Below are positions 1 through 5,128 of a DNA stretch of 7,889 bases, one piece after another (position 1 is the stretch's first letter; every line of letters starts with the position of its first letter). A program made the position numbers and the translations under genes. Below the pieces are notes generated by a model. It made no database searches, was not told the DNA's origin, and saw nothing but the letters and a program-made list of their open reading frames with translations. Source of the DNA: an uncultured Caulobacteraceae bacterium (GTDB taxonomy: Bacteria > Pseudomonadota > Alphaproteobacteria > Caulobacterales > Caulobacteraceae); assembly GCA_946480495.1 (NCBI GenBank), contig CAMLKO010000041.1, positions 1-7,889 on the forward strand. The letters run 5' to 3'.

Positions 1-390
1 TTATTTGATCGAGACGGAAGCGCCGGCTTCTTCGAGCTTCTTCTTGATCTCTTCGGCTTCCTGCTTGGAGACGTTCTCCTTGACGTTCTGGGGAGCGCCT
101 TCGACCAGGTCCTTGGCTTCCTTCAGGCCGAGGTCCGGACGAACCGAGCGGACTTCCTTGATCACGTTGATCTTCTTGTCGCCGCCGGCGGTCAGCACGA
201 CGGTGAACTCGGTCTGCTCTTCGGCGGCTTCGGCCGGAGCAGCGCCCCCGGCGGCGGGAGCGGCGGCGGCCACGGCCACCGGAGCGGCGGCGGAGACGCC
301 CCACTTTTCTTCCAGCAGCTTGGAGAGCTCAGAGGCTTCCAGCACGGTCAGGGTGGAGAGGTCTTCGACCAGCTTTTCAAGCTTCGACAT
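1..390 (-). CDS. rplL: 50S ribosomal protein L7/L12
   Basis: This is the ribosomal stalk protein. Dimers bind L10 and recruit and activate the translational GTPases (IF2, EF-Tu, EF-G, RF3). The 129-residue product shows the full family layout: a helical N-terminal dimerisation domain (about 1-32), an Ala/Pro/Gly-rich flexible hinge (about 33-57), and a C-terminal globular domain (about 60-129) with the typical segments [18 protein letters not shown] and [13 protein letters not shown]. Length is close to the usual 120-130 residues. The ATG at 388-390 is preceded by an AAGGAA ribosome binding site at 399-404, and the stop codon (TAA) is the first three bases of the window, so the gene is complete. 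It lies 45 bases after rplJ, no promoter is evident in the gap, and the two should be one transcript. Identity is certain. Confidence 0.98.
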   Translation of the reverse strand: MSKLEKLVEDLSTLTVLEASELSKLLEEKWGVSAAAPVAVAAAAPAAGGAAPAEAAEEQTEFTVVLTAGGDKKINVIKEVRSVRPDLGLKEAKDLVEGAPQNVKENVSKQEAEEIKKKLEEAGASVSIK

Positions 391-435
391 GGTGTTTGTT
401 CCTTACGAGATGGGATGTGGGTTGGCGGAGATGAC

Positions 436-951
436 CTAGGCGGCGTCCTTGGCGGCGTAAGCGCCGATGACGCGCGCGATCTGCCCGGCCGGAGCCTGCA
501 GCACGCCCGCCACCTTGGTGGCCGGGGCCTGCAGCAGCCCGATGAGCTTGGCGCGAAGCTGGTCCAGCGACGGGAGCGTGGCGAGCGCCTTGATCCCGGC
601 CTGGTCCAGCACGGTCTGACCCATGAGGCCACCGACGACGGTGAACTTGTCGTTGTCCTTGGCGTACTGGGTCGCGACCTTGGCGGCGGAGACAGGGTCG
701 GGCGCATAGGCGATGGCGACGGGGCCGGTGAAGAGGGCGTCGCCCGCCTCGCCAACCGAACCGTCCAGCGCCTTCTGGACCAGAGTGTTCTTCACCACCT
801 TGAGCGTGGCGCCTTCCTTGCGAAGGCGGCCCCGCAGCTCGGTCATTTCCGCAACGGTCAGACCCAGGTAATGGGTCACGACGACAGCGCCGGCGCCTTC
901 GAAGACGCCCTTGAGCGTCTCGATCGACTCCGCTTTTTGAGCGCGGTCCAT
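436..951 (-). CDS. rplJ: 50S ribosomal protein L10
   Basis: L10 anchors the L7/L12 dimers to 23S rRNA at the stalk base, and in many bacteria the L10-L12 complex also represses its own mRNA. The product has 171 residues, the normal length. The N-terminal RNA-binding domain is recognisable from MDRAQKAESIETLKGVF, the VVVTHYLGLTV strand and LRGRLRKEGATLKVVKNTL. The C-terminal part (about 130-171), rich in Ala, Leu and Val, is the L12-binding helix region. The ATG at 949-951 has a strong AGGAGA site at 957-962 with five bases between. Upstream lies a long leader with its own promoter, because the gene is separated from rplA by the vapBC insertion. This differs from the common arrangement in which rplJ closely follows rplA. 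Confidence 0.98.
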   Translation of the reverse strand: MDRAQKAESIETLKGVFEGAGAVVVTHYLGLTVAEMTELRGRLRKEGATLKVVKNTLVQKALDGSVGEAGDALFTGPVAIAYAPDPVSAAKVATQYAKDNDKFTVVGGLMGQTVLDQAGIKALATLPSLDQLRAKLIGLLQAPATKVAGVLQAPAGQIARVIGAYAAKDAA

Positions 952-1222
952 TGCGGTCTCCTACTTCAATGCAGCGGCCGGACCATCCGGCAGCCGAAAC
1001 AGACGCGCATGAGGGGTCGCCCCCGCAATGCGAGCCGGATCAGCCTGTCCAAAAGGAAAGGTCCGCCGCGCGCCCATCCGGTAAGGAGGGAATGCGTTTG
1101 GCGTCTCGTTCCCCGTCTCCCCACGGCGTGGAAGGGCTCTTCCCCGCTTGCGGCCTCGGTGACCCCGAAGCCCCGTAGTTCTCGGACAGGACCGCCTCCG
1201 GGCCAGGGCCCAGCGACGGAAG
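952..1222 (-). promoter_or_regulatory. structured rplJ mRNA leader (candidate L10 leader)
   Basis: If transcription starts about 6-8 bases after the -10 box at 1229-1234, the rplJL mRNA has a leader of about 270 nt. On the minus-strand RNA I can draw an 11-pair long-range helix, 1180-1190 with 1044-1054 (CCUGUCCGAGA with UUUUGGACAGG, two G-U pairs). It encloses a hairpin of eight pairs at 1152-1172, whose one non-Watson-Crick pair is G-U on this strand but C-A on the other, and a smaller hairpin at 1121-1131. A further hairpin, CCGGA/UCCGG with a 3-nt loop, is at 978-990, just upstream of the ribosome binding site. Known: rplJ leaders bind the L10(L12) complex for autogenous control. That this leader does so is inferred from position and folding. 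Confidence 0.5.
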
Positions 1223-1228
1223 CGGGTG

Positions 1229-1257
1229 CCTATAGAGCCAAGAGGCGCAAAACTCAA
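1229..1257 (-). promoter_or_regulatory. candidate promoter for rplJ-rplL
   Basis: On the minus strand TTGAGT (1252-1257) and TATAGG (1229-1234) are separated by exactly 17 bases. Each box matches the sigma70 consensus at four of six positions. It lies about 280 bases upstream of rplJ, consistent with a long regulated leader. It is the best candidate seen in the gap between vapBC and rplJ. Confidence 0.45.
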
Positions 1258-1300
1258 GCCGCGCGCGGTTTTGGATCGCGGCTCGAGGCTTTAACCACTG

Positions 1301-1320
1301 CGGGCGCACGCCGGCGCCCG
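1301..1320. repeat. inverted repeat, 7-base arms
   Basis: CGGGCGC (1301-1307) and GCGCCCG (1314-1320) are perfect inverted copies with a 6-base spacer. It sits upstream of the rplJL promoter, without a T-run on either side. It may be a structural element or a weak terminator of transcripts coming from vapBC; its role is not shown. Confidence 0.4.
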
Positions 1321-1383
1321 ATCCGGCGAGACCATCCTTTTGTATTCATGCATTTTCATCATATCGCGGGGGTCGGCGGGGTA

Positions 1384-1410
1384 CCGGCGCCCGTTGGCGA
1401 AAGGCGCCGG
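1384..1410. terminator. GC-rich inverted repeat, possible terminator
   Basis: CCGGCGCC (1384-1391) and GGCGCCGG (1403-1410) are perfect inverted copies with an 11-base loop, and A1383 with T1411 adds a ninth pair. No T-run follows on either strand, so it is not a textbook intrinsic terminator. Its place between the vapBC/small-gene block and the rplJL promoter would suit a transcription boundary. The surrounding 1258-1523 holds no credible gene; besides this repeat I see only an AT-richer patch (about 1430-1466). Confidence 0.35.
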
Positions 1411-1436
1411 TTGTTAGGGGCTTATTCACCAAGTCC

Positions 1437-1466
1437 TTGAATTACTTTAGTTTATTTTGGAACAAT
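1437..1466 (+). promoter_or_regulatory. weak candidate promoter for the small plus-strand gene
   Basis: TTGAAT (1437-1442) and AACAAT (1461-1466) are 18 bases apart inside a conspicuously AT-rich patch of an otherwise GC-rich region. A start near 1473 would give a leader of about 50 bases before the ATG at 1524. The -10 match is mediocre, so this is only a candidate. Confidence 0.25.
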
Positions 1467-1523
1467 GCAGCGTTTTCGTGGTTTGGTGCGCTGACTGGGG
1501 GGCAGTTTACGAGTGAGGCGTAG

Positions 1524-1736
1524 ATGTCCGACCACGAGCCGAGATCCTGGCAGCCCACCGCGCGTGAGGCCCATGCCTACATGCTGAAGATCGCCGCGGC
1601 CCGGCGCCTGCGGGCGTTCGAGCGTCAGGGCGCTCACCGGGAAGAGGACGCAGCCTGCTGGAAACAGCTGGCTCCGCTCGCGCTCAGCCGCGCCGCCACC
1701 CTGCGCCACGACCCCGACTTCCCGCAGCTGCCCTGA
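1524..1736 (+). CDS. small hypothetical protein, 70 residues
   Basis: I do not recognise this protein. It starts at ATG 1524 with a TGAGG ribosome binding site at 1514-1518, five bases before the start, and ends at TGA 1734-1736. The product is soluble, without signal peptide or membrane segment, rich in Ala, Arg and His, and probably mostly helical through the middle (YMLKIAAARRLRAFERQG). It carries two tryptophans (residues 9 and 46) and a Pro-rich C-terminus. Codons are GC-rich at third positions, like its neighbours. Its TGA directly abuts the TCA of the convergent vapC, so the two stop codons form TGATCA. It could be cargo of the same insertion as vapBC or an old resident of this locus. 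No function can be given. Confidence 0.6.
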   Translation: MSDHEPRSWQPTAREAHAYMLKIAAARRLRAFERQGAHREEDAACWKQLAPLALSRAATLRHDPDFPQLP

Positions 1737-2132
1737 TCAGGCCGCTTCGATATCGGTCTGGCTGAAGTCGTCGCCCTTGAACAGGAGCGGCGCGGCGTGC
1801 GTCCGGGCGCAGGCGTAGGAAAAACAGTCTCCCATGTTCAGCCTGGCGGGGTGACGCCCCTTGCCGAACCGCTGCATGGCGTCGAGAGCCGCCTCCCGCT
1901 CGGCGTCCCCAATGGCGACCGTGCCGATCTCCGCAACGTCGAGGAACCGCGCGACCACAGCACGCGCCTCCGACACGTCCATTTCCACCACGCGGATCAG
2001 CGCGCGGACGGTCTCAAAGACGGCGATAGCCGAGGTCAGGCGGTAAGGCGCCTCCGACAGCTTCACCGTGAGCGCGTCGGCGTCCGGCTCGCCCAGCAGG
2101 ATGGCGCAAAGCGCGGAGGCGTCGACGAACAT
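1737..2132 (-). CDS. vapC: VapC-family toxin, PIN-domain ribonuclease
   Basis: Toxin of a type II toxin-antitoxin pair: a Mg2+-dependent PIN-domain RNase that in studied members cleaves tRNA or rRNA and stops translation when VapB is lost. The 131 residues cover a whole PIN domain. The expected acidic residues are visible: Asp4 (MFVDASA), Glu40 (AVFETVRAL), Asp102 (LNMGDCFSYA) and Asp121 or Asp122 (LLFKGDDF). LNMGDCFSYACA and PLLFKGDDFSQTDI are typical of the VapC30-like group. All catalytic positions are intact, so the toxin is probably active. The start ATG (2130-2132) shares one base with the vapB stop codon (TGATG), so translation is coupled. The target cannot be read from the sequence. 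Confidence 0.9.
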   Translation of the reverse strand: MFVDASALCAILLGEPDADALTVKLSEAPYRLTSAIAVFETVRALIRVVEMDVSEARAVVARFLDVAEIGTVAIGDAEREAALDAMQRFGKGRHPARLNMGDCFSYACARTHAAPLLFKGDDFSQTDIEAA

Positions 2133-2374
2133 CAGTCGTCGTCGCCGGACAGTTCGTCGAAGAACGCCTTGTCGGCCTTGAGCCCGGTCTTCCTGCGGCT
2201 CGCGACCTCGGCGCGGACAGCGCGAATACGCTCCAGCATGGGGGTGGCCTGAAGATCGCGCCGCAACTCGGCGCCGACCGCCAGCTTGATGGCGTCGGTC
2301 AGGCCGACTTGCCGCTTTCGCGCGAGCTCACGAACCATTGCATCGGTCTGTCGGTCGCGAACGTGGAAGGCCAT
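2132..2374 (-). CDS. vapB: VapB-family antitoxin
   Basis: Antitoxin partner of VapC: it binds and blocks the toxin and represses the operon by binding its own promoter. The N-terminus, MAFHVRDRQTDAMVRELARK, followed by GLTDAIKLAVGAEL, matches the Rv0623/PSK-type transcription-factor-like antitoxins (ribbon-helix-helix fold). The acidic, probably disordered C-terminus (KADKAFFDELSGDDD) is the likely toxin-wrapping part. I chose the ATG at 2372-2374 (80 residues) over the ATG at 2384-2386. GGAG at 2381-2384 is well spaced for it, family members begin MAFHVRD, and the predicted transcription start leaves almost no leader for the upstream ATG. Its stop overlaps the vapC start by one base. Confidence 0.88.
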   Translation of the reverse strand: MAFHVRDRQTDAMVRELARKRQVGLTDAIKLAVGAELRRDLQATPMLERIRAVRAEVASRRKTGLKADKAFFDELSGDDD

Positions 2375-2385
2375 GCATGTCTCCA

Positions 2386-2421
2386 TCTAGACAGATAGAT
2401 AGCATCGGCTATCCGTCTAGA
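2386..2421. promoter_or_regulatory. vapBC operator: long inverted repeat over the promoter
   Basis: TCTAGACAGATAG (2386-2398) and CTATCCGTCTAGA (2409-2421) are inverted copies matching at 12 of 13 positions. A second, perfect pair, GATAGC (2398-2403) and GCTATC (2408-2413), is centred two bases further right. A tandem GATAGATA (2394-2401) explains the two registers. The repeat covers the spacer and -10 region of the vapBC promoter and ends about a dozen bases before vapB, as expected for autorepression by VapB or VapBC. Binding itself is inferred. Confidence 0.7.
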
Positions 2422-2424
2422 CAA
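2396..2424 (-). promoter_or_regulatory. candidate vapBC promoter
   Basis: On the minus strand TTGTCT (2419-2424) and TATCTA (2396-2401) are 17 bases apart. The -10 part, GCTATCTA, also partly fits the Caulobacter housekeeping motif GCTANAWC. Transcription would begin near 2388-2390, leaving about 15 bases before the vapB ATG at 2374. The promoter lies inside the operator repeat. Confidence 0.5.
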
Positions 2425-2446
2425 CGGGTCTGCCCTGAAACGCGAA

Positions 2447-2468
2447 CGGGCGGCCTAAGGGCCGCCCG
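2447..2468 (-). terminator. hairpin terminator after rplA
   Basis: CGGGCGGCC (2447-2455) and GGCCGCCCG (2460-2468) form a perfect 9-pair stem with a 4-base loop, 27 bases after the rplA stop. On the minus strand it is followed by TTCGCGTTTC, a weak T-tract. It would end the rplKA transcript before the vapBC promoter. Confidence 0.6.
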
Positions 2469-2495
2469 CTGCAAACTCAGAACTCACCCTGACGC

Positions 2496-3185
2496 CTAGG
2501 CGCCGAGGCTGGCCGTGTCGATCCGGAAGCCGGGGCCCATGGTCGAGGAGAGCGCGATGCGCTTGATGTAGGTGCCCTTGGCGCCGGACGGCTTGGCCTT
2601 CTGGAGGGCGTCGACCAGGGCGCGGACGTTGGCCAGGATCTGCTCCTCGGTGAAGCTCGCCTTGCCGACGCCGGCGTGGATGATGCCGGTCTTTTCGGTG
2701 CGGAACTCGATGGCGCCGCCCTTGGCGTCCTTCACGGCCTGCGCGACGTTGGGCGTGACGGTGCCGACGCGCGGGTTCGGCATCAGGCCGCGCGGGCCCA
2801 GCACCTTACCCAGGCGGCCGACGAGGGCCATCATGTCGGGCGTGGCGATCACGCGGTCGAAGTCCATGAAGCCGCCCTGGATCCGCTCCACCAGGTCCTC
2901 GGCGCCGACGATGTCGGCTCCGGCGGTCTTGGCTTCCTCGGCCTTGGCGTCCTTGGCGATGACGGCGACGCGGACGTCGCGGCCGGTGCCCGAGGGCAGG
3001 CCGACAACGCCGCGGACCTGCTGGTCGGCGTGGCGCGGATCGACGCCCAGGTTGACGGCGATCTCGATGGTTTCGTCGAACTTGGCCTTGGCGTTGGCCT
3101 TGACCAGCTTGACGGCCTCTTCGACGGCGTGGACCGCGTCGCGGTCGCCGGTCCAGGCCTGGATGCGCTTGGCTTGCTTGGGCAT
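2496..3185 (-). CDS. rplA: 50S ribosomal protein L1
   Basis: L1 binds 23S rRNA helices 76-78 and forms the mobile L1 stalk that guides deacylated tRNA out of the E site. In several bacteria it also represses translation of the L11 operon. The 229 residues are the usual length. Domain I is split between the two ends, with domain II inserted (about 68-160). The family signature is plain: [15 protein letters not shown] (118-131) leading into [13 protein letters not shown] (132-144). The C-terminal segment [20 protein letters not shown] is also typical. The start ATG is three bases after the rplK stop, with its GGAGG ribosome binding site (3194-3198) inside the end of rplK, so the two are translationally linked. 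Confidence 0.98.
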   Translation of the reverse strand: MPKQAKRIQAWTGDRDAVHAVEEAVKLVKANAKAKFDETIEIAVNLGVDPRHADQQVRGVVGLPSGTGRDVRVAVIAKDAKAEEAKTAGADIVGAEDLVERIQGGFMDFDRVIATPDMMALVGRLGKVLGPRGLMPNPRVGTVTPNVAQAVKDAKGGAIEFRTEKTGIIHAGVGKASFTEEQILANVRALVDALQKAKPSGAKGTYIKRIALSSTMGPGFRIDTASLGA

Positions 3186-3188
3186 GAT

Positions 3189-3620
3189 TTAGGCCTCCAC
3201 CACTTTCAGGCCCATCGCGCGCGCCGAACCCTCGATGATGCGGGCGGCCGCTTCGATGTCGTTGGCGTTGAGGTCCTTCATCTTCTTCTCGGCGATCTCG
3301 CGCAGCTGGGTGCGGGTGATCGAGCCGACGCTCTCGCGGCCGGTCTTGCCGGAGCCGGACTTAAGGCCGGTCGCTTCCTTCAGGTAGTGGGTCGCGGGCG
3401 GGGTCTTGGTGACGAAGGTGAAGCTCTTGTCCTGATAGACGGTGATCACCGTCGGCAGGGGCGTGCCCTTCACTTCCTTCTCGGTCCGCGCGTTGAATTC
3501 CTTGCAGAAGCCCATGATGTTGACGCCGCGCTGGCCGAGCGCCGGCCCGATGGGCGGCGAAGGCGTCGCGGCGCCGGCGGGCACCTGCAGCTTGATGTAG
3601 CCCAAGATCTTCTTGGCCAT
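3189..3620 (-). CDS. rplK: 50S ribosomal protein L11
   Basis: L11 binds the GTPase-associated centre of 23S rRNA together with L10, takes part in factor-dependent GTP hydrolysis and is needed for RelA activation. The product has 143 residues, the standard length. The N-terminal domain shows the conserved proline-rich segment [20 protein letters not shown] (21-40), where thiostrepton-class drugs act. The C-terminal RNA-binding domain has [20 protein letters not shown] (113-132) with the downstream ARAMGL. The ATG at 3618-3620 is preceded by GGAG at 3628-3631. The gap to nusG upstream is 115 bases and contains a possible regulatory hairpin. Confidence 0.98.
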   Translation of the reverse strand: MAKKILGYIKLQVPAGAATPSPPIGPALGQRGVNIMGFCKEFNARTEKEVKGTPLPTVITVYQDKSFTFVTKTPPATHYLKEATGLKSGSGKTGRESVGSITRTQLREIAEKKMKDLNANDIEAAARIIEGSARAMGLKVVEA

Positions 3621-3663
3621 CGTCTGTCTCCTCTGGCGGCGACAACCTAATGCCGCCTATGAG

Positions 3664-3690
3664 CCGTGGTGCGGGCAGCCCCTCCCACGG
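3664..3690 (-). promoter_or_regulatory. hairpin in the rplK leader
   Basis: In the 115-base nusG-rplK gap, CCGTGG (3664-3669) pairs with CCACGG (3685-3690), and an inner GGG/CCC stem (3673-3675 with 3679-3681) is set off by a 3 by 3 internal loop. A second possible stem, GGCGGC (3635-3640) with GCCGCC (3652-3657), lies nearer the ribosome binding site. L1 is known to repress rplK through a stem with an internal loop in other bacteria. Whether either stem is that site here is not established. Confidence 0.3.
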
Positions 3691-3735
3691 ATTTGAAGCC
3701 GCGCCCCATACAGGAGCCGCGGCGGATAAGCAAAC

Positions 3736-4314
3736 TCAGCCGACCTTTTCGACCTGGCTGTATTCGAGCTCGACCGGGGTCGCGCGGCCGAAGATGGACA
3801 CGGTGACCTTCAGGCGGGCGCGGTCCTCGTCGACGTCTTCCACCGCGCCGTTGAAGCTGGCGAAGGGGCCGTCGGTGACGCGGACCTGCTCGCCGATCTC
3901 GAAGGTGATGGTGGGCTTGGGCCGCTCGACGCCTTCCTCGATGGCGCCGACGATGCGCTGCACCTCCTTCTCGGAGACGGGCATCGGCTTGTTGCCGGAG
4001 CCGAGGAAGCCGGTGACCTTCGGCGTGTTCTTGATGAGGTGGTAGGCCTCGTCGGTCATCTCCATCTTCACCAGCACGTAGCCGGGGAAGAACTTGCGCT
4101 CGGAGTTGACCTTCCGGCCGCGGCGGATCTCCACCACGTCCTCGGTGGGCACCAGGATGTCGGAGAACTGGTCCTCGAGCCCCTGCTGGCGGGCCTGTTC
4201 GCGGATGCTCTCGGCCACCTTCTTCTCGAAGTTCGAGTAGGCGTGGACGATGTACCACTTGTGGCGCGGGTTGGACGGGCGCGCGGCGGGGGTGTCGGCG
4301 GCTGTATCGGTCAT
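3736..4314 (-). CDS. nusG: transcription termination/antitermination factor NusG
   Basis: NusG binds the clamp helices of RNA polymerase through its NGN domain. Its KOW domain contacts Rho or ribosomal protein S10, linking transcription with termination or translation. The product has 192 residues. The first 16 or so are a Thr/Ala/Pro-rich extension; the NGN domain runs from about 18 ([17 protein letters not shown]) to about 125, including [14 protein letters not shown]. The KOW domain (about 138-190) carries [18 protein letters not shown] and the signature [20 protein letters not shown]. The start is five bases after the secE stop with only a weak GGGA ribosome binding site (4323-4326), which suggests coupling to secE translation. 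rplK and rplA follow in the same direction. Confidence 0.98.
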   Translation of the reverse strand: MTDTAADTPAARPSNPRHKWYIVHAYSNFEKKVAESIREQARQQGLEDQFSDILVPTEDVVEIRRGRKVNSERKFFPGYVLVKMEMTDEAYHLIKNTPKVTGFLGSGNKPMPVSEKEVQRIVGAIEEGVERPKPTITFEIGEQVRVTDGPFASFNGAVEDVDEDRARLKVTVSIFGRATPVELEYSQVEKVG

Positions 4315-4319
4315 CTTGC

Positions 4320-4625
4320 TTATCCCGCGTTCGCGAACTTGAGCACCTGGCCAACGACCCAGCCAAGGGCGTTGTCGGTGAAGAAGAAGAACAGGCCGGC
4401 GAGCACGACCATGATGAACACCATGACCGAGGTGATCCAGGTCTCCCGGCGGCTGGTCCAGGTGATCTTGCGCGCCTCGGCGCGGACTTCCTGCGCGAAC
4501 TTCAGCAGGCTGGTGCGCTTCTTCGGCGCGACGGGCGCGCTGGACGCGGCCGGCGCCACGGCGGCGGCCTTCGCGCGGGCGGCGCGCGTCTTCATCGCAG
4601 CGAGATTGCCCTGTTTCTTGGCCAA
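4320..4625 (-). CDS. secE: preprotein translocase subunit SecE
   Basis: SecE is the small essential membrane subunit that clamps SecY in the Sec protein-export channel. It is a one-segment SecE: a Lys/Arg/Ala-rich cytoplasmic N-terminus, then the conserved amphipathic stretch EVRAEARKITWTSRRETW (46-63), then one membrane segment (about 64-83, ITSVMVFIMVVLAGLFFFF) and a short tail. The start is uncertain. I prefer the TTG at 4623-4625 (101 residues, beginning MAKKQGN like many SecE proteins), with AAAGG at 4636-4640 upstream. The ATG at 4668-4670 lies only 10 bases after the tRNA, has no ribosome binding site and would add an Arg-rich stretch. The ATG at 4593-4595 (91 residues) is a further option. 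The gene stands between tRNA-Trp and nusG, its usual place. Confidence 0.9.
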   Translation of the reverse strand: MAKKQGNLAAMKTRAARAKAAAVAPAASSAPVAPKKRTSLLKFAQEVRAEARKITWTSRRETWITSVMVFIMVVLAGLFFFFTDNALGWVVGQVLKFANAG

Positions 4626-4680
4626 GGCGGATCGACCTTTCAATCGGCGGCGTCCGTTGCGCGGACGCATTTATATAAGA

Positions 4681-4756
4681 TGGCAGGAGTGGAGGGACTC
4701 GAACCCACGACCCTCGGTTTTGGAGACCGATGCTCTACCAGCTGAGCTACACTCCT
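4681..4756 (-). tRNA. tRNA-Trp (anticodon CCA)
   Basis: The 76-base minus-strand gene folds as a complete cloverleaf: acceptor AGGAGTG (4750-4756) paired with CACTCCT (4685-4691), a D arm with AGCTCAGCTGGTAGAGC, anticodon loop CTCCAAA with anticodon CCA, and a T arm GTGGGTTCGAGTCCC. The discriminator base is G, as in bacterial tRNA-Trp, and the 3' CCA is encoded (4681-4683). It directly precedes secE with about 10 AT-rich bases before the first possible start, so it is very likely cotranscribed with secE-nusG and cut out of the shared transcript. Confidence 0.97.
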
Positions 4757-4829
4757 CCAGACAATGACGAACGCGCCGGAAGGCGGTCTCGCCCGCCGGC
4801 GCGTACGGCTCATCGCCGGAGCCGGCTCG

Positions 4830-4856
4830 TTTATCAGCGAGCGCCCTCCCCGGCAA
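4830..4856 (-). promoter_or_regulatory. candidate promoter for tRNA-Trp-secE-nusG
   Basis: On the minus strand TTGCCGG (4850-4856) matches the Caulobacter -35 motif TTGACGS at six of seven positions. GCTGATAA (4831-4838) partly matches its GCTANAWC element at a permitted 11-base distance; read as sigma70, GATAAA (4830-4835) is the -10 box. The start would fall about 65 bases before the tRNA. Confidence 0.4.
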
Positions 4857-4896
4857 GCGGAGCGGATCGCGCAAACGGCCGGCGCCTTCACCCTTC

Positions 4897-5073
4897 ATGC
4901 AGCGCCCGCCGGACCGCCGTCCCGATAACCGCGAAGTCGAGGACGAGCAGCACCAGAACCGCCCTTCCGGCGACGGTCCGCCGCGCCCGGCGACCGAGCC
5001 GGCGGGGTCGGAAGGCTCCGTGAAGAACCCCCACACCGAGACCGATCCGGGTACGGGCGAGCAGAAAAGCTAA
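4897..5073 (+). CDS. possible small hydrophilic protein, 58 residues
   Basis: A short open frame encodes a very hydrophilic, probably disordered peptide rich in Pro, Arg, Glu, Asp and Gly, starting MQRPPDRRPDNREVEDEQ and ending SVKNPHTETDPGTGEQKS. Counted by hand, GC at codon positions 1, 2 and 3 is about 76, 55 and 84 per cent, the order expected for a real gene of this genome on this strand. The ATG at 4897 is the only ATG, GTG or TTG in frame after the stop at 4765-4767. No ribosome binding site is visible before it, so it might be leaderless or mis-started. An opposing frame (4888-5121, minus) would encode a hydrophobic peptide; I treat that as its antisense image. No function is known to me. 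Confidence 0.45.
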   Translation: MQRPPDRRPDNREVEDEQHQNRPSGDGPPRPATEPAGSEGSVKNPHTETDPGTGEQKS

Positions 5074-5096
5074 AAGCGCCCGCATCATACCGCGCG

Positions 5097-5121
5097 TTGA
5101 CATTGCGCGATGCAACATCAA
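5097..5121 (+). promoter_or_regulatory. candidate fpr promoter with inverted repeat
   Basis: A perfect TTGACA (5097-5102) lies 69 bases before the fpr ATG. The best -10 is TCAAAT (5118-5123) with a short 15-base spacer, so the promoter is tentative. The same bases form an imperfect inverted repeat: TTGACATTGC (5097-5106) and GCAACATCAA (5112-5121) match at 8 of 10 positions around a 5-base centre, which could be a regulator binding site. Confidence 0.35.
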
Positions 5122-5128
5122 ATGAGAC

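Noticed and set aside
241..300. Repeat-like GCG/GCC-rich stretch in rplL
   Set aside because: It is the normal Ala/Pro hinge of L7/L12 in a high-GC genome, not an independent repeat.
415..1440. Long plus-strand open frame (341 codons) across rplJ and its leader
   Set aside because: It is antisense to rplJ and a product of high GC codon structure; its sequence is low-complexity and unlike any known family.
2384..2386. Upstream ATG as vapB start (84 residues)
   Set aside because: It overlaps the ribosome binding site that serves the ATG at 2374, lies at the edge of the operator and leaves almost no leader from the predicted promoter.
2676..3650. Long plus-strand open frame (324 codons) opposite rplA and rplK
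   Set aside because: It mirrors two certain ribosomal-protein genes; the Gly/Asp/Leu/His-rich translation is typical of an antisense image.
3664..3715. tRNA-like string in the rplK leader (minus strand TTCAAATCC followed later by GCACCA)
   Set aside because: It resembles a T-loop and a CCA end, but no T stem with the right pairing, no acceptor partner and no anticodon arm can be drawn.
4039..4767. Plus-strand open frame opposite nusG, secE and tRNA-Trp
   Set aside because: It runs through a tRNA gene and two certain genes on the other strand.
4671..5036. Minus-strand open frame (121 codons) across tRNA-Trp
   Set aside because: Its C-terminal part is the translated tRNA sequence, so it is not a gene.
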